A DNA stretch of 64,000 nt from Methylophaga nitratireducenticrescens (lineage in GTDB: Bacteria > Pseudomonadota > Gammaproteobacteria > Nitrosococcales > Methylophagaceae). Where the stretch lies: contig NC_017857.3 of assembly GCF_000260985.4 (NCBI RefSeq), forward strand, positions 2,784,924-2,848,923, written 5' to 3'. A program made the position numbers and the translations under genes. Below the pieces are notes generated by a model, which made no database searches, was not told the DNA's origin, and saw only the letters and a program-made list of their open reading frames with translations. The number at the start of each line of letters is the position of its first letter. Positions within the stretch are counted from its first letter, which is position 1. Below are positions 1-9,786 of this stretch, in pieces.

Positions 1-1
1 T

Positions 2-670
2 GAAGCTTTCGAAAGCCCTCAAGCTAAAGCACTAATCCTTCGGATGAACACACCTGGCGGCAGCCCGGTTCAATCTGGTGTAATCAATGATGAAATTACG
101 CGTTTACGGGCGACGCGACCTGATTTTCCGGTTTACGCCGTTATTCAGGATGTCTGTGCTTCCGGTGGGTATTACATCGCCGTGGCAGCGAATGAAATTT
201 ATGCCGATAAAGCCAGTATTGTAGGTTCCATTGGCGTTCGTATGGACAGCTTTGGCTTTACTGAAGCGATGGACAAACTGGGTGTGGAAAGACGTTCATT
301 AACCGCTGGTGACAATAAAGCCTTCCTTGATCCATTTATGCCCATGAAAGAAAAAGATGTTGAACATGCTCATGAAATGCTCAACAACATCCATCAACAA
401 TTTATCGATGTTGTCAAAACGGGTCGTGGCGATCGTCTAAAAGATAATGCTGAAATTTTCTCTGGATTATTCTGGTCCGGCGAACAAGCCTTAGCATTAG
501 GCCTGATTGATGGGCTAGCCAATAGCAGTACCGTTGCCAGAGAGGTCGTGGGTGCAGAGGAAATTGTCGACTACACTCCCCGTCCCAGTTACCTGGATCG
601 CTTTGCTGGTAGTCTGGGGGTAAAAATCAGTGAAACTCTTCTAAACAGTCAATATTGGAATGTTCGCTAA
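2..670 (+). CDS. sppA: Signal peptide peptidase SppA, S49 family (5' partial)
   Basis: Membrane serine protease that degrades cleaved signal peptides and other short membrane peptides. The frame is open from base 2, so the N-terminus, which should hold the membrane anchor, lies outside the window; 222 residues are visible. The S49 core is clear: the catalytic serine is in CASGGYYIA (visible residue 54) and the general-base lysine in GDNKAF (residue 106). Their spacing of 52 equals Ser147/Lys199 of Bacillus SppA. The stop overlaps the next small frame as TAATG, which suggests coupling to the genes that follow. A SohB-type paralogue is less likely because the sequence resembles the short 36-kDa SppA form. 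Confidence 0.88.
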   Translation, partial: EAFESPQAKALILRMNTPGGSPVQSGVINDEITRLRATRPDFPVYAVIQDVCASGGYYIAVAANEIYADKASIVGSIGVRMDSFGFTEAMDKLGVERRSLTAGDNKAFLDPFMPMKEKDVEHAHEMLNNIHQQFIDVVKTGRGDRLKDNAEIFSGLFWSGEQALALGLIDGLANSSTVAREVVGAEEIVDYTPRPSYLDRFAGSLGVKISETLLNSQYWNVR

Positions 671-831
671 TGGAAACCAATTATCATAACGAACAGAAAG
701 CCAGGGCTTTGGCTGAACGCGAAGAATTATTCCGCTATGCCGATTTAAAACATCCTTTGGTAGCCTTGTTATTTACTGAAGCGTCACTGGAAAAGCTTTA
801 CTCTGATGAGTCGGATCAATCATGGCTTTAA
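670..831 (+). CDS. Small hypothetical protein, 53 aa
   Basis: A 53-codon frame wedged between sppA and the HDOD gene. Its ATG shares bases with the sppA stop (TAATG), and its own stop lies 10 bases inside the following gene, a tight packing typical of translationally coupled genes. The product is charged (many Glu, Lys and Arg) with one short hydrophobic stretch, HPLVALLFTEASL, and no Cys. No family is recognised. The support is the overlap architecture and the absence of any other gene in this gap; function is unknown. Confidence 0.5.
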   Translation: METNYHNEQKARALAEREELFRYADLKHPLVALLFTEASLEKLYSDESDQSWL

Positions 832-1661
832 CACCTCTATCTCTGGTTAATAAATCGCTGGAACTGGTTTCACCACCCAGTACCTATGCCCGGCTTGATG
901 AATTAATTCAAGATCCCAACAGTGCCATGGATGACATCAGTAAAGTTATCAATACCGACCCGGCACTGGTCACACGATTATTGAAGATCGTTAACAGTCC
1001 GTTCTATGGTTTTCCCTCACAGATAAATACGATTTCTCGTGCGATTACCGTTATTGGTACACGTGAACTGACCAATCTGGTTCTGGCAACATCGGTAGTC
1101 AATGCCTTTACCGGCATTCCAAAAACATTGATGGAGATGAACACTTTCTGGCGACACAGTCTGGCCTGTGCCATCTGCGCCAAATTACTCGCTGAAGCGG
1201 CAGGCCATAAGCAAAGTGAGCAATATCTTATTGCCGGTTTGTTACATAACATCGGCAGTTTGGTGCTGTATCAATCAGTGCCTGAGCTGTCTGGCGAAGC
1301 AATAAAAAGCGCCAGATTCGGGCATGAAGTCATTTATCTGGCTGAACAGCGGGTGATCGGTTTTGACCACACAGAGGCTGGAGAAGCCTTAATTCAAGCC
1401 TGGCGGTTACCGGAATCGCTTGGTTTTGTTGCCAGACATCATCACACTCCGGTTGCTTCAGGCTATGCGCCGGAAGTCTGCATTGTCCACGTCGCTGACG
1501 TTATGGTCAGCTCTGTGCCATTTGGTCATAGTGGTGATCAGCATGTGCCCCCATTGGACCCGGTAGCCTGGGAAAAATTGGGATTACAGCCCGAAGTCAT
1601 CCCACAACTTTTACGGAGAGTGGCCATCCAGTTGGAACATCTGACAGCAAACTTATTATAA
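822..1661 (+). CDS. HDOD domain protein
   Basis: Stand-alone HDOD protein of 279 residues. HDOD domains are HD-like folds, usually without full phosphodiesterase activity, found in bacterial signalling. Residues about 10-210 carry the family hallmarks: INTDPALVTRLLKIVNSPFY near the N-terminus, ISRAITVIGTRELTNLVLA, and a C-terminal HH segment (VARHHHTP). No receiver or GGDEF domain is fused, so input must come from a partner. It starts inside the preceding small frame and is followed after 41 bases by adk. The specific process it controls cannot be told from sequence; in other gammaproteobacteria such proteins affect motility, biofilm or stress responses. Confidence 0.8.
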   Translation: MALTPLSLVNKSLELVSPPSTYARLDELIQDPNSAMDDISKVINTDPALVTRLLKIVNSPFYGFPSQINTISRAITVIGTRELTNLVLATSVVNAFTGIPKTLMEMNTFWRHSLACAICAKLLAEAAGHKQSEQYLIAGLLHNIGSLVLYQSVPELSGEAIKSARFGHEVIYLAEQRVIGFDHTEAGEALIQAWRLPESLGFVARHHHTPVASGYAPEVCIVHVADVMVSSVPFGHSGDQHVPPLDPVAWEKLGLQPEVIPQLLRRVAIQLEHLTANLL

Positions 1662-1702
1662 AACTCTAACTTAAACGAACAGCAAACTAGCAAGAGGCAA
1701 AC

Positions 1703-2350
1703 ATGAGAACAGTATTACTTGGCGCGCCGGGTTCCGGTAAAGGTACTCAGGGTGTTTTTTTATCGAAAAAATTCAATATCCCACAAATATCCACTGGCGA
1801 TCTGTTGCGTGCTGCAGTCACCGCAGGTTCTGAATTAGGTAAACAGGCTAAATCCGCGATGGATGCCGGTGCCCTGGTTTCTGATGAAATCGTGATCGGG
1901 CTTATCCGCGAACGTCTGACCAATGATGACGCCCAAAATGGTTATATTCTTGATGGCTTCCCGCGTAATATTGCTCAGGCTGAAGCCCTTGATCAAATGC
2001 TCGCTGATCTGGGACAACCATTACAAGGCGTTGTGTTGCTTGATGTGCCCTTTGCGGAGCTGATGCAACGATTAACAGGACGTCGTACTTGTAAAGATTG
2101 CGGTGCTATTTTTAATGTGCATCTTTCCCCACCCAAACAGCAAGGCGTTTGTGATAATTGCGGTGGTGAATTATTTCAACGTCAGGATGATAATGAAGCG
2201 ACTATTGAAAATCGCCTGAAAGTCTATGAAGAACAAACGGCTCCATTGGTTGGGTTCTATCAGCAACAGAATAAACTTCACACGATTAAAGGTACCGGCG
2301 ATATTGATGCCATTACTGATGCAGTCGGTGCCATTTTCGACGACATCTGA
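1703..2350 (+). CDS. adk: Adenylate kinase
   Basis: Cytosolic enzyme that interconverts ATP + AMP and 2 ADP. The 215-residue length is that of the long bacterial form. The P-loop GAPGSGKGTQ is at residues 7-16, the AMP-binding DGFPRN at 84-89, and the LID domain holds four cysteines (130, 133, 150, 153). These form a zinc-binding Cys4 site that Escherichia coli Adk lacks but many other bacteria have. The start follows a purine-rich GAGG motif (AAGAGGCAAACATG). The PfkB-type kinase gene begins 12 bases after the stop, so adk may share a transcript with it. Confidence 0.97.
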   Translation: MRTVLLGAPGSGKGTQGVFLSKKFNIPQISTGDLLRAAVTAGSELGKQAKSAMDAGALVSDEIVIGLIRERLTNDDAQNGYILDGFPRNIAQAEALDQMLADLGQPLQGVVLLDVPFAELMQRLTGRRTCKDCGAIFNVHLSPPKQQGVCDNCGGELFQRQDDNEATIENRLKVYEEQTAPLVGFYQQQNKLHTIKGTGDIDAITDAVGAIFDDI

Positions 2351-2362
2351 TTTGTTTTACTG

Positions 2363-3217
2363 ATGGCATGCATTCTGGCCACCGGCATTGTGACGCTGGA
2401 TATTATCAATGAAGTTGCCAGCTATCCCGAAGAAGATGCAGAAGTTCGGGCATTATCACAACGCATTCGCCGCGGTGGTAATGCCAGTAACACCCTTTGT
2501 GTGTTAAGTCAGCTGGGCCATCAAAGTTATTTGGCTTCAACACTGATTAATGAAGCCGATGGTCAGGTTATCGAAACCGATCTAAATCGCTATCAAATCA
2601 ATATACAGTTTTGCCCTCGATTGAATGAGGGCAAAATGCCGACATCCTATATCACGTTAAACCGGCAAAATGGCAGTCGGACCATTGTGCATCATCGCGA
2701 TTGTCCCGAATTGAGTTATGCCGCATTCCAGCACATCGACTTATCACTATTTGACTGGCTGCATTTTGAAGGCCGTAATATTGCTGAATTACAGAAAATA
2801 CTGAAACATTGTCGGCAAAAGGCACCAAATTTGCCTATTTCACTGGAAATTGAGAAACCTCGCGAAGATATTGAAAGCTTATTTTACTGGGCTGACTGGC
2901 TGTTTTTCTCCAGCCATTATGCCAAAGCGAGAGGTTTTCAATCTGCAGAGGATATGCTGGCTTCGCTGCCCGTTAACTATCAGGCAACGCTTACCTGGGG
3001 TGCAGAAGGAGCTTATGGCTGGCACAATGGAAAAGTTATGTTTGTTCCAGCAACCAAGAACAATCATGTTGTTGATAGCCTGGGTGCTGGTGATACCTTT
3101 AATGCCGGAATGATCCACAGCCTGGTAGCGGAAAATTCGCTACAGAATAGTTTGCAATTTGCCAGCCAGCTCGCTGCTGAAAAATGCCAACAATATGGTT
3201 TTGAAAATCTCGTTTAA
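2363..3217 (+). CDS. PfkB-family sugar kinase, ketohexokinase-like
   Basis: Ribokinase-superfamily kinase of 284 residues that phosphorylates a small hydroxylated substrate with ATP. The N-terminal family signature RRGGNASNTL is at residues 37-46. The C-terminal signature SLGAGDTFNAGM holds the catalytic base Asp244. Overall similarity in layout is to ketohexokinase-like PfkB members rather than to 6-phosphofructokinase, but the substrate cannot be fixed from sequence. It lies 12 bases after adk and 2 bases before the Rieske gene, so the three look co-transcribed. Confidence 0.8.
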   Translation: MACILATGIVTLDIINEVASYPEEDAEVRALSQRIRRGGNASNTLCVLSQLGHQSYLASTLINEADGQVIETDLNRYQINIQFCPRLNEGKMPTSYITLNRQNGSRTIVHHRDCPELSYAAFQHIDLSLFDWLHFEGRNIAELQKILKHCRQKAPNLPISLEIEKPREDIESLFYWADWLFFSSHYAKARGFQSAEDMLASLPVNYQATLTWGAEGAYGWHNGKVMFVPATKNNHVVDSLGAGDTFNAGMIHSLVAENSLQNSLQFASQLAAEKCQQYGFENLV

Positions 3218-3219
3218 TT

Positions 3220-3567
3220 ATGATGAAAAATTTTGTTTGCCATACCAAAGACCTGAAAAACCATCAAAGCTATGGATTTCAGATCCCTTTAGCAGAAGAC
3301 AATGAGCTCGATATTGTCGTGCTTCGTCAGGGTAAGCTGATCCGCGCCTATCTTAATCACTGTCCACATCTGGGCATCCCCTTGAACTGGCAGCCTGACA
3401 AATTTCTATCGCTGGAAGAAACACATATTCAATGCTCAACACACGGCGCGTTGTTTACGCTTGAAGAAGGTTATTGTATTTCCGGTCCCTGTCGTGGGCA
3501 GAGTCTGACAGCCCTGCAAACCGAAATTGATGAACAGGGCGATCTTTACCTGGTCTCAGAGCAATAA
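3220..3567 (+). CDS. Rieske [2Fe-2S] domain protein
   Basis: Small soluble Rieske ferredoxin-like protein (115 aa). The two cluster-binding motifs are Cys48-Pro-His50 (NHCPHLG) and Cys72-x2-His75 (QCSTHG), the C-x-H / C-x2-H pattern that ligates a 2Fe-2S centre with two His and two Cys. No signal peptide or membrane segment is seen, so it is probably cytosolic, as an electron carrier or a nitrite-reductase-small-subunit-like protein. It starts 2 bases after the sugar kinase. Its end overlaps the end of the convergent tmcA gene by 12 bases. The redox partner is unknown. Confidence 0.85.
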   Translation: MMKNFVCHTKDLKNHQSYGFQIPLAEDNELDIVVLRQGKLIRAYLNHCPHLGIPLNWQPDKFLSLEETHIQCSTHGALFTLEEGYCISGPCRGQSLTALQTEIDEQGDLYLVSEQ

Positions 3568-5586
3568 AATCCGTATTGCCTCACGTAACTGTCCCAGCAG
3601 GTCCTGTTTACCCTTTAGATTTAACTGTCTGCAGACAATCGCAATTGGCTGTTGCTGTAATACAAAAATTAAGCAGATAGATTGCAGTAACGAAGGTAGC
3701 GATAAAAACCGCTGCTGTGCTACACAGTTCAACACAAATTTTCTGATGGCTATCTGGCAGGCATCATAATGTCGTTTTTGAAAGGCAAACGCAGTGATTT
3801 CCTCTTCATCAGCAGCTGTTATTGGCAACTCCGCTTCCGGTAACAGCTGCGTCAATAATGGAATTAAACCGGCTTCCAGATGAGATAACTGGCTATTGAG
3901 CAAATCCGGCCACTGTTGAATCAGTCGTTGCTGGGTTTGCTCAACCAGCTGCTGGCCAGCCGAACTGATGGGTTTTGCCAGAATGACCGCATGACGACCA
4001 CTGATGTGATCACTATGAGCGCCCACTCGCATTAATCGATAATCACTGTTTTGCCAGAAGCACACCAGTGCTTTGCTGGCAGCAAAACTACAACCTAATA
4101 TATCGGTGTTTTCGGGTAAATGAGAAACCAAAGCATTTACTAAATACTGTCCGATGCCACGATTTTGCAGAGCGGGATGTACAGCAATCCTCACGATTCT
4201 CTGATAATGATATTCACCGGCAATACTGATGCCTGAATGGGCTAACAATGTCTGCGGTAACAGATGACCATTTAACCGCCGTTCACCAGCAAATACGGCG
4301 GCGGCCAATCGCGGATTAATCGGGCCTTCAGCTACTAACCAGACACTGGCAACCAGTTGCTGCTGATTAAATACCCCCAGTAACCACATATCATCACGAT
4401 CCAGCAACATTTGCAGATCAGATGGCCGAGTGCGGTAATGCGCCGTCACCATCAGCCCGAAGCATTGTCTTAATAACGCTTCGTCCTTTAATAGTTCTGC
4501 TGCAGTCAGTTTTTTAACCTGAAGCTTTTCGATACCCAGATCCACAATCAATTGTTCAGCGACCGGTTCGGCATCCAGCAGACACAGTTCAAAGCTGAAT
4601 TGCTCCAACACATCCCCTAAATTCCAACGTACAGGTTGGGTTAACTCAACCTGCCGCCAATCTGGTGTTTGCTGATCAAGCACTTGCTGGAACTGCAGTT
4701 TAAAACCACGACCACTGCCCTCATAACCATGCAATGTCGTCGCAAAAATAATCCTGGGATAGCGCTGCAACATCAGCTTGAGCATGGGCAAGGTTAAGGC
4801 AGCAGCTTCATCGACCAGCAATACATCAGCTTCCAGCTCATTCTCCAGCAGGGCATCCGGTGCCACAAACTGAATCTCGCAGCCATCACTGAATAACTGT
4901 CCATGACCAAGTTGGGCGTTTTTTAATTCGCTGGCAGCATGTTTAAACAAGGTTTCGACACTGGCATAGCTGGGCGCTGTGACCAAAATCTTTTGTTTTC
5001 CCTGTCGAATCAATTCCGCTGCCGCGATTCCCAGCAAAGCTGTTTTGCCACGGCCTCTATCAGAATTAATCAATAAGGGTCGGCGCCGATGACCGAAGGC
5101 TGTTTTGTGGATAAGACTTAGTGCATTTTGCTGATCAGGCGTCAGTTGAAACGCTTTATCCGGGGTTTGTTCCGGACGAAAATCACCTGGCAGTATGTTG
5201 CCTGGCAACCATTGATGAAATTCAGCAAAGTCAACCTGGTAATGTGCCATAACCTGCTCAAACCGTTGATACCAATTGGAATACGGGCTTTTTTCAGGCA
5301 GCAGCATCAGCAACATACCACCTGCGCGGATTGTGCCAATAATGGCTGCAAAGCTATCAGCATTAAATTCCAGAGTGGCGTCAAAAACCACTACATCAAA
5401 TTCTTGCCCGAGAAATTGGCGTGCCTGTTTTTGAATTTTTTTATCTGCTGAAGCTTGCGAAGCGTCGGTGAGCCAAATATGAGAATCAGGCTGCCAGAAT
5501 GCCAACAAAGCTTCTGCTGTTTGGTAACCAAGCTCAATTTCTTCTTTGATCAGCAAACATCGCCTGGACGGCATATTCAACTTCAT
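3556..5586 (-). CDS. tmcA: tRNA(Met) cytidine acetyltransferase
   Basis: TmcA uses acetyl-CoA and ATP to form N4-acetylcytidine at the wobble base of elongator tRNA(Met). The 676-residue protein has the expected order: an N-terminal DUF1726 region, an RNA-helicase-like module with Walker A DRGRGKT (about residues 176-182) and Walker B LLVDEAAAL (about 256-264), a GNAT acetyltransferase domain around residue 470 (RIAVHPALQNRGIGQYL), and a C-terminal tRNA-binding region. It follows slyX by 15 bases on the minus strand. Either ATG (5586 or 5574) could serve as start; neither has a strong ribosome-binding site. Confidence 0.95.
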   Translation of the reverse strand: MKLNMPSRRCLLIKEEIELGYQTAEALLAFWQPDSHIWLTDASQASADKKIQKQARQFLGQEFDVVVFDATLEFNADSFAAIIGTIRAGGMLLMLLPEKSPYSNWYQRFEQVMAHYQVDFAEFHQWLPGNILPGDFRPEQTPDKAFQLTPDQQNALSLIHKTAFGHRRRPLLINSDRGRGKTALLGIAAAELIRQGKQKILVTAPSYASVETLFKHAASELKNAQLGHGQLFSDGCEIQFVAPDALLENELEADVLLVDEAAALTLPMLKLMLQRYPRIIFATTLHGYEGSGRGFKLQFQQVLDQQTPDWRQVELTQPVRWNLGDVLEQFSFELCLLDAEPVAEQLIVDLGIEKLQVKKLTAAELLKDEALLRQCFGLMVTAHYRTRPSDLQMLLDRDDMWLLGVFNQQQLVASVWLVAEGPINPRLAAAVFAGERRLNGHLLPQTLLAHSGISIAGEYHYQRIVRIAVHPALQNRGIGQYLVNALVSHLPENTDILGCSFAASKALVCFWQNSDYRLMRVGAHSDHISGRHAVILAKPISSAGQQLVEQTQQRLIQQWPDLLNSQLSHLEAGLIPLLTQLLPEAELPITAADEEEITAFAFQKRHYDACQIAIRKFVLNCVAQQRFLSLPSLLQSICLIFVLQQQPIAIVCRQLNLKGKQDLLGQLREAIRILLL

Positions 5587-5601
5587 CGACGCTGGACAGA
5601 A

Positions 5602-5805
5602 TTAATAATGCGGTGGCGGCGGTTCATTCGCCTGCTGAACCAACTGATCTGCCTGAAGTGCTTCCACCTGACCCAGCAATTTTTCCATTCGACGTTCCAG
5701 CCGATCTATCTGCTGTTGCTGATCGGTGACCACCTGATTCAGTTGTTCAACCACACCATCCTGAAACGCCATGCGGGTTTGTAAATCTACGATATCTTCA
5801 TGCAT
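5602..5805 (-). CDS. slyX: SlyX family protein
   Basis: Short coiled-coil protein of 67 residues. It has a heptad-rich central helix (LNQVVTDQQQQIDRLERRME) and the diagnostic C-terminal EPPPPHY tail of SlyX. Its biochemical role is not established in any organism. A strong ribosome-binding site GGGGAGG lies 7 bases before the ATG, which supports the start. It precedes tmcA by 15 bases and probably shares its promoter, which would sit in the 72 bases between this gene and the end of metH. Confidence 0.9.
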   Translation of the reverse strand: MHEDIVDLQTRMAFQDGVVEQLNQVVTDQQQQIDRLERRMEKLLGQVEALQADQLVQQANEPPPPHY

Positions 5806-5877
5806 AGCTAAACCTCCCCTTTCTTATAGTTAATTGGTTTAAACACATTTTTAAGAATGGGCTATTTTGCTCTGTCA

Positions 5878-8800
5878 TCAATCATCGCCATCATAGGATA
5901 ATGCCGGAGCCAACCAACGTTCAGCATAATCAAGCGTCCAGTTTTTGCGTTTTGCATAATCCTTAACCTGATCTTCACTGATTTTCCCCAGACCAAAATA
6001 ACGTGATTCAGGATGCGCAAAATAGAAACCACTAACTGCCGCTGTTGGCAACATCGCAAAACTTTCGGTTAAGGTCATGCCAATGTGTGTTTCTACATCA
6101 AGCAAATCCCATAACAGACCTTTTTCGGTATGGTCAGGACAGGCAGGATACCCCGGTGCCGGGCGAATACCCTGATATTTTTCGTCTATCAAATCTTCAT
6201 TGGCTAATTGTTCATCTTGTTTATAGCCCCAGAACTCTTTGCGTACCCTTTCGTGCATACGCTCAGCTAAGGCTTCTGCCAGCCGATCAGCCAGCGATTT
6301 AACCATGATACTGTGATAATCATCATGGTCCGCTTCAAAACGTTCAATATGTTCATCAATGCCAATTCCAGCAGTCACAGCAAAGGCACCAAGAAAGTCC
6401 TTCACACCACTGTCTTTGGGCGCCAGAAAATCTGCTAATGCTGCATTAGGTCGGCCTGGGGGTTTCTCGGCTTGTTGACGCAGGGAGTGCAATTTCATTA
6501 AAACCTGCTGACGACTGTCATCGGTGTAAATTTCAATATCATCATCTTCGATACTGTTGGCTGGAAACAGACCAATCACGGCGCGTGCTTTAAGCCATTT
6601 TTCATCGACAATCTGTTTGAGCATTTTTTTCGCATCTTCAAATAGATGCGTAGCATGCTCACCGACAATTTCATCGGTCAAAATACGGGGATATTTACCC
6701 GCTAACTCCCACGATTGGAAAAATGGTGTCCAGTCAATACAATCTACCAACTCCTGCAAGGGGTAATCATCAAATAACTGAATGCCCGGTTGAGCTGGTT
6801 TGACAGGCTGATAAGCCGACCAGTCAATTTTGGTTTTATTCGCACGTGCCTGTTTCAGTGTCAGCAAACGTCGGGTGGATTTACGGCCTTTATGCTGATC
6901 CCGTTTGGTTTGATAATCGGTTTTGATTTTGCCGACAAAATCTTCACGGGTGATTTTACTGACCAGATTCTGTGCCACGCCAACTGCGCGTGATGCATCT
7001 TTTACGTAAATCACCGGGCCATGATAATTCGGATCAATTTTGACTGCGGTATGAATCAGCGAAGTCGTTGCACCGCCAATCATTAACGGAATTTCAAAGC
7101 CCAGACGCTCCATTTCCTTGGCCATGTGTGCCATTTCTTCCAGAGAAGGCGTAATCAATCCAGACAAGCCGATAATATCGACATTGTGCTCACGTGCGGC
7201 ATCCAAAATCTTCTGTGCCGGTACCATCACGCCCAGATCAATGATTTCAAAGTTATTACATTGCAATACCACGCCGACAATATTCTTGCCGATGTCGTGA
7301 ACATCGCCTTTCACCGTCGCCATCAGGATCTTACCGTTACTGCTACTGACCGTGCTATCGTCTTTTTCCAGTTCGATGAACGGCATCAGATAGGCAACGG
7401 CTTTTTTCATTACCCGGGCGGACTTGACCACCTGCGGTAAAAACATTTTGCCTTCACCGAATAAATCGCCGACCACATTCATGCCGTCCATTAACGGCCC
7501 TTCGATGACCTCGAGTGGTTTGGCATATTCATGGCGGGCCAGCTCGGTATCTTCTTCGACAAAATCTGCAATACCTTTGACCAAAGCATATTCCAGCCGT
7601 TTGACCACCGGCAGACTACGCCATTCCAAATCTTCTTTTTTCTCAACGCTGCCATCGCCTTTATACTTATCGGCGATTTCCAGCAAACGGTCGGTGGCAT
7701 CTTTACGGCGGTTTAAGATAACGTCTTCAACCCGCTCACGTAATTCTTCGGGTAAATCGTCATAAATCGCCAGCTGGCCGGCATTGACGATACCCATATC
7801 CATACCGGCTTTGATGGTGTGATACAGAAACACCGCATGGATGGCTTCACGCACCGGATTGTTACCCCGGAACGAAAACGACACATTGGATACGCCGCCA
7901 CTGATCATCGCATGTGGCAGGCTTTGCTTGATATCACGGGTGGCTTCAATAAAATCGACGGCATAATTATTATGCTCATCAATGCCGGTGGCTACGGCAA
8001 AAATATTCGGATCAAAAATGATATCTTCGGCCGGAAAATGCACTTTTTCGGTGAGGATCTCATAACTGCGGGTACAGATTTCGCGTTTACGTTCACGGGT
8101 GTCAGCCTGACCATCTTCATCAAATGCCATGACGATAACGGCTGCTCCATAACACCGTACCAGTTTGGCCTGTTCAATAAATTTGGCTTCGCCCTCTTTC
8201 AAACTTATTGAGTTAACAATGCCTTTGCCCTGAATACATTTGAGGCCAGCTTCAATGATTTCCCATTTGGAGGAGTCAATCATAATCGGCACACGACTGA
8301 TATCAGGCTCTGCAGCAACCAGATTGAGGAAAGTCACCATCGCATCCTGCGAGTCGAGCATGCCTTCATCCATATTGATATCGATGATTTGCGCGCCATT
8401 TTCGACCTGCTGTCTGGCGACCTCTAAAGCTGTATCGTAATCACCTTCCTTGATCAGTTTGGCGAAGCGGATTGAACCGGTCACATTGGTGCGCTCACCG
8501 ATATTCACAAACAGACTTTCCGGTGTGATGGTAAGAGGTTCCAGACCACTGAGACGGCAATAATGTTTGTTTTCAACACGCTGGCGTGGTTTAACACCTT
8601 CGACAGCTTCGGCAATGGCTTTGATATGTGCCGGTGTGGTGCCACAGCAACCACCGATAATATTCAGGAAACCGGCTTCAGCCCATTCTTTTATATGAAT
8701 CGCCATCGCTTCAGGTGATTCATCATATTCACCAAATTCATTGGGCAAGCCGGCATTAGGGTGAGCACTGACATAACTGGTGGAAATATTCGACAGTTCT

Positions 8801-9576
8801 TCAACATACTGACGTAATTGTTCAGCACCTAATGCACAGTTCAAGCCGATCGATATTGGTTGCACATGTGACAGTGAATTCCAGAACGCTTCGGCAGTCT
8901 GTCCGGAAAGCGTGCGGCCACTGGCATCAGTAATGGTGCCGGAAATCATCACTGGCAAATGCACATCATGCTGTTCAAAATACTGCTCGATGGCAAATAC
9001 AGCAGCCTTGGCATTCAAGGTATCAAATACCGTTTCAACCAACAGCAGATCACTGCCACCATCGACCAGACCACGAATCGCTTCCAGATAGGCTTCGACT
9101 AATTGGTCAAAACTAACATTGCGAAAACCGGGATTATTTACATCAGGAGAAATACTGGCAGTACGATTGGTAGGACCTAATACGCCGGTGACAAAACGAG
9201 GTTTGTCCGGATTGCTGGCAGTAAATTCATCGGCGATTTCACGGGCCAGTTGTGCCGAAACTTTGTTCAGCTCATACACCAGATCTTCCATCTGGTAGTC
9301 GGCCATCGCAATCGACGTGCCATTAAAGGTATTGGTTTCGACAATATCAGCACCGGCTTCAAAATAGGCCCGATGAATATCCCGAATAATCTGCGGCTGA
9401 GTCAGCGACAGTAAATCGTTGTTACCTTTCACATCACAGGGATGATTGGCAAAACGTTCACCGCGAAAATCTGTTTCACTCAATTTATAACTTTGCAGCA
9501 TGGTGCCCATGCCACCATCAAGGATCAGGATCTTTTGTTCGAGCAGACTGCGGATTTGATGAGAAGCTGTGGTCAA
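5878..9576 (-). CDS. metH: Cobalamin-dependent methionine synthase
   Basis: Transfers a methyl group from 5-methyltetrahydrofolate to homocysteine via methylcobalamin. The 1232-residue protein is full length (E. coli MetH is 1227). Modules in order: homocysteine domain with zinc-ligand cysteines in GLNCALGA and [10 protein letters not shown], pterin domain ([13 protein letters not shown]), helical cap, B12 domain with the cobalt-ligand histidine in DVHDIGK (about residue 760), and the AdoMet reactivation domain ([12 protein letters not shown]). The start is a TTG preceded by AGGAAAA at good spacing; the next in-frame ATG is too far inside the first domain. A palindromic repeat lies 24 bases upstream. 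No cobalamin or SAM riboswitch was recognised in the leader. Confidence 0.97.
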   Translation of the reverse strand: MTTASHQIRSLLEQKILILDGGMGTMLQSYKLSETDFRGERFANHPCDVKGNNDLLSLTQPQIIRDIHRAYFEAGADIVETNTFNGTSIAMADYQMEDLVYELNKVSAQLAREIADEFTASNPDKPRFVTGVLGPTNRTASISPDVNNPGFRNVSFDQLVEAYLEAIRGLVDGGSDLLLVETVFDTLNAKAAVFAIEQYFEQHDVHLPVMISGTITDASGRTLSGQTAEAFWNSLSHVQPISIGLNCALGAEQLRQYVEELSNISTSYVSAHPNAGLPNEFGEYDESPEAMAIHIKEWAEAGFLNIIGGCCGTTPAHIKAIAEAVEGVKPRQRVENKHYCRLSGLEPLTITPESLFVNIGERTNVTGSIRFAKLIKEGDYDTALEVARQQVENGAQIIDINMDEGMLDSQDAMVTFLNLVAAEPDISRVPIMIDSSKWEIIEAGLKCIQGKGIVNSISLKEGEAKFIEQAKLVRCYGAAVIVMAFDEDGQADTRERKREICTRSYEILTEKVHFPAEDIIFDPNIFAVATGIDEHNNYAVDFIEATRDIKQSLPHAMISGGVSNVSFSFRGNNPVREAIHAVFLYHTIKAGMDMGIVNAGQLAIYDDLPEELRERVEDVILNRRKDATDRLLEIADKYKGDGSVEKKEDLEWRSLPVVKRLEYALVKGIADFVEEDTELARHEYAKPLEVIEGPLMDGMNVVGDLFGEGKMFLPQVVKSARVMKKAVAYLMPFIELEKDDSTVSSSNGKILMATVKGDVHDIGKNIVGVVLQCNNFEIIDLGVMVPAQKILDAAREHNVDIIGLSGLITPSLEEMAHMAKEMERLGFEIPLMIGGATTSLIHTAVKIDPNYHGPVIYVKDASRAVGVAQNLVSKITREDFVGKIKTDYQTKRDQHKGRKSTRRLLTLKQARANKTKIDWSAYQPVKPAQPGIQLFDDYPLQELVDCIDWTPFFQSWELAGKYPRILTDEIVGEHATHLFEDAKKMLKQIVDEKWLKARAVIGLFPANSIEDDDIEIYTDDSRQQVLMKLHSLRQQAEKPPGRPNAALADFLAPKDSGVKDFLGAFAVTAGIGIDEHIERFEADHDDYHSIMVKSLADRLAEALAERMHERVRKEFWGYKQDEQLANEDLIDEKYQGIRPAPGYPACPDHTEKGLLWDLLDVETHIGMTLTESFAMLPTAAVSGFYFAHPESRYFGLGKISEDQVKDYAKRKNWTLDYAERWLAPALSYDGDD

Positions 9577-9599
9577 AACGGTTTTCCTGTCAGGCAGTA

Positions 9600-9655
9600 A
9601 GGGTTTGTTTATCTTTCATCGCCACCACTGCTGAGATGAAAAATAAACAGACCCT
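9600..9655. repeat. Dispersed palindromic repeat, copy A
   Basis: Arms at 9600-9620 and 9635-9655 are 21-base inverted repeats with two mismatches, separated by GCCACCACTGCTGA. The same arm and core recur at 30606, 31981 and 56121. This copy lies in the 5' leader of metH, so it would form a hairpin in that transcript just before the ribosome-binding site. It may be a fragment of a non-autonomous mobile element of the REP or MITE kind; no gene is inside it. Confidence 0.8.
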
Positions 9656-9697
9656 AGGTTTGAAAAAACGTCTAATTATAACAGATCATCCTGGACC

Positions 9698-9735
9698 TTC
9701 TGCCATGTTCAGTTTTTCTATTGAACATGGCAGAA
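9698..9735 (-). terminator. Hairpin between slipin gene and metH, possible terminator
   Basis: Perfect 14-base stem (TTCTGCCATGTTCA and its complement) with a 10-base loop that carries a run of five T. It sits between the end of the slipin gene and the metH leader. There is no U-tract after the stem in either direction, so intrinsic termination is uncertain; it may instead protect transcript ends. Confidence 0.45.
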
Positions 9736-9786
9736 AAGTAATAAAAATGACTCTACAGCGATCAGAATAATGAACCTAAGGATTTA

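Noticed and set aside
5878-9576. Many long plus-strand and other-frame frames across metH
   Set aside because: They overlap a complete, motif-rich metH frame and have no ribosome-binding sites or recognisable families.
9577-9786. Possible cobalamin or SAM riboswitch before metH
   Set aside because: The region is mostly accounted for by the palindromic repeat and one hairpin; I see no B12 box or SAM-type conserved core.
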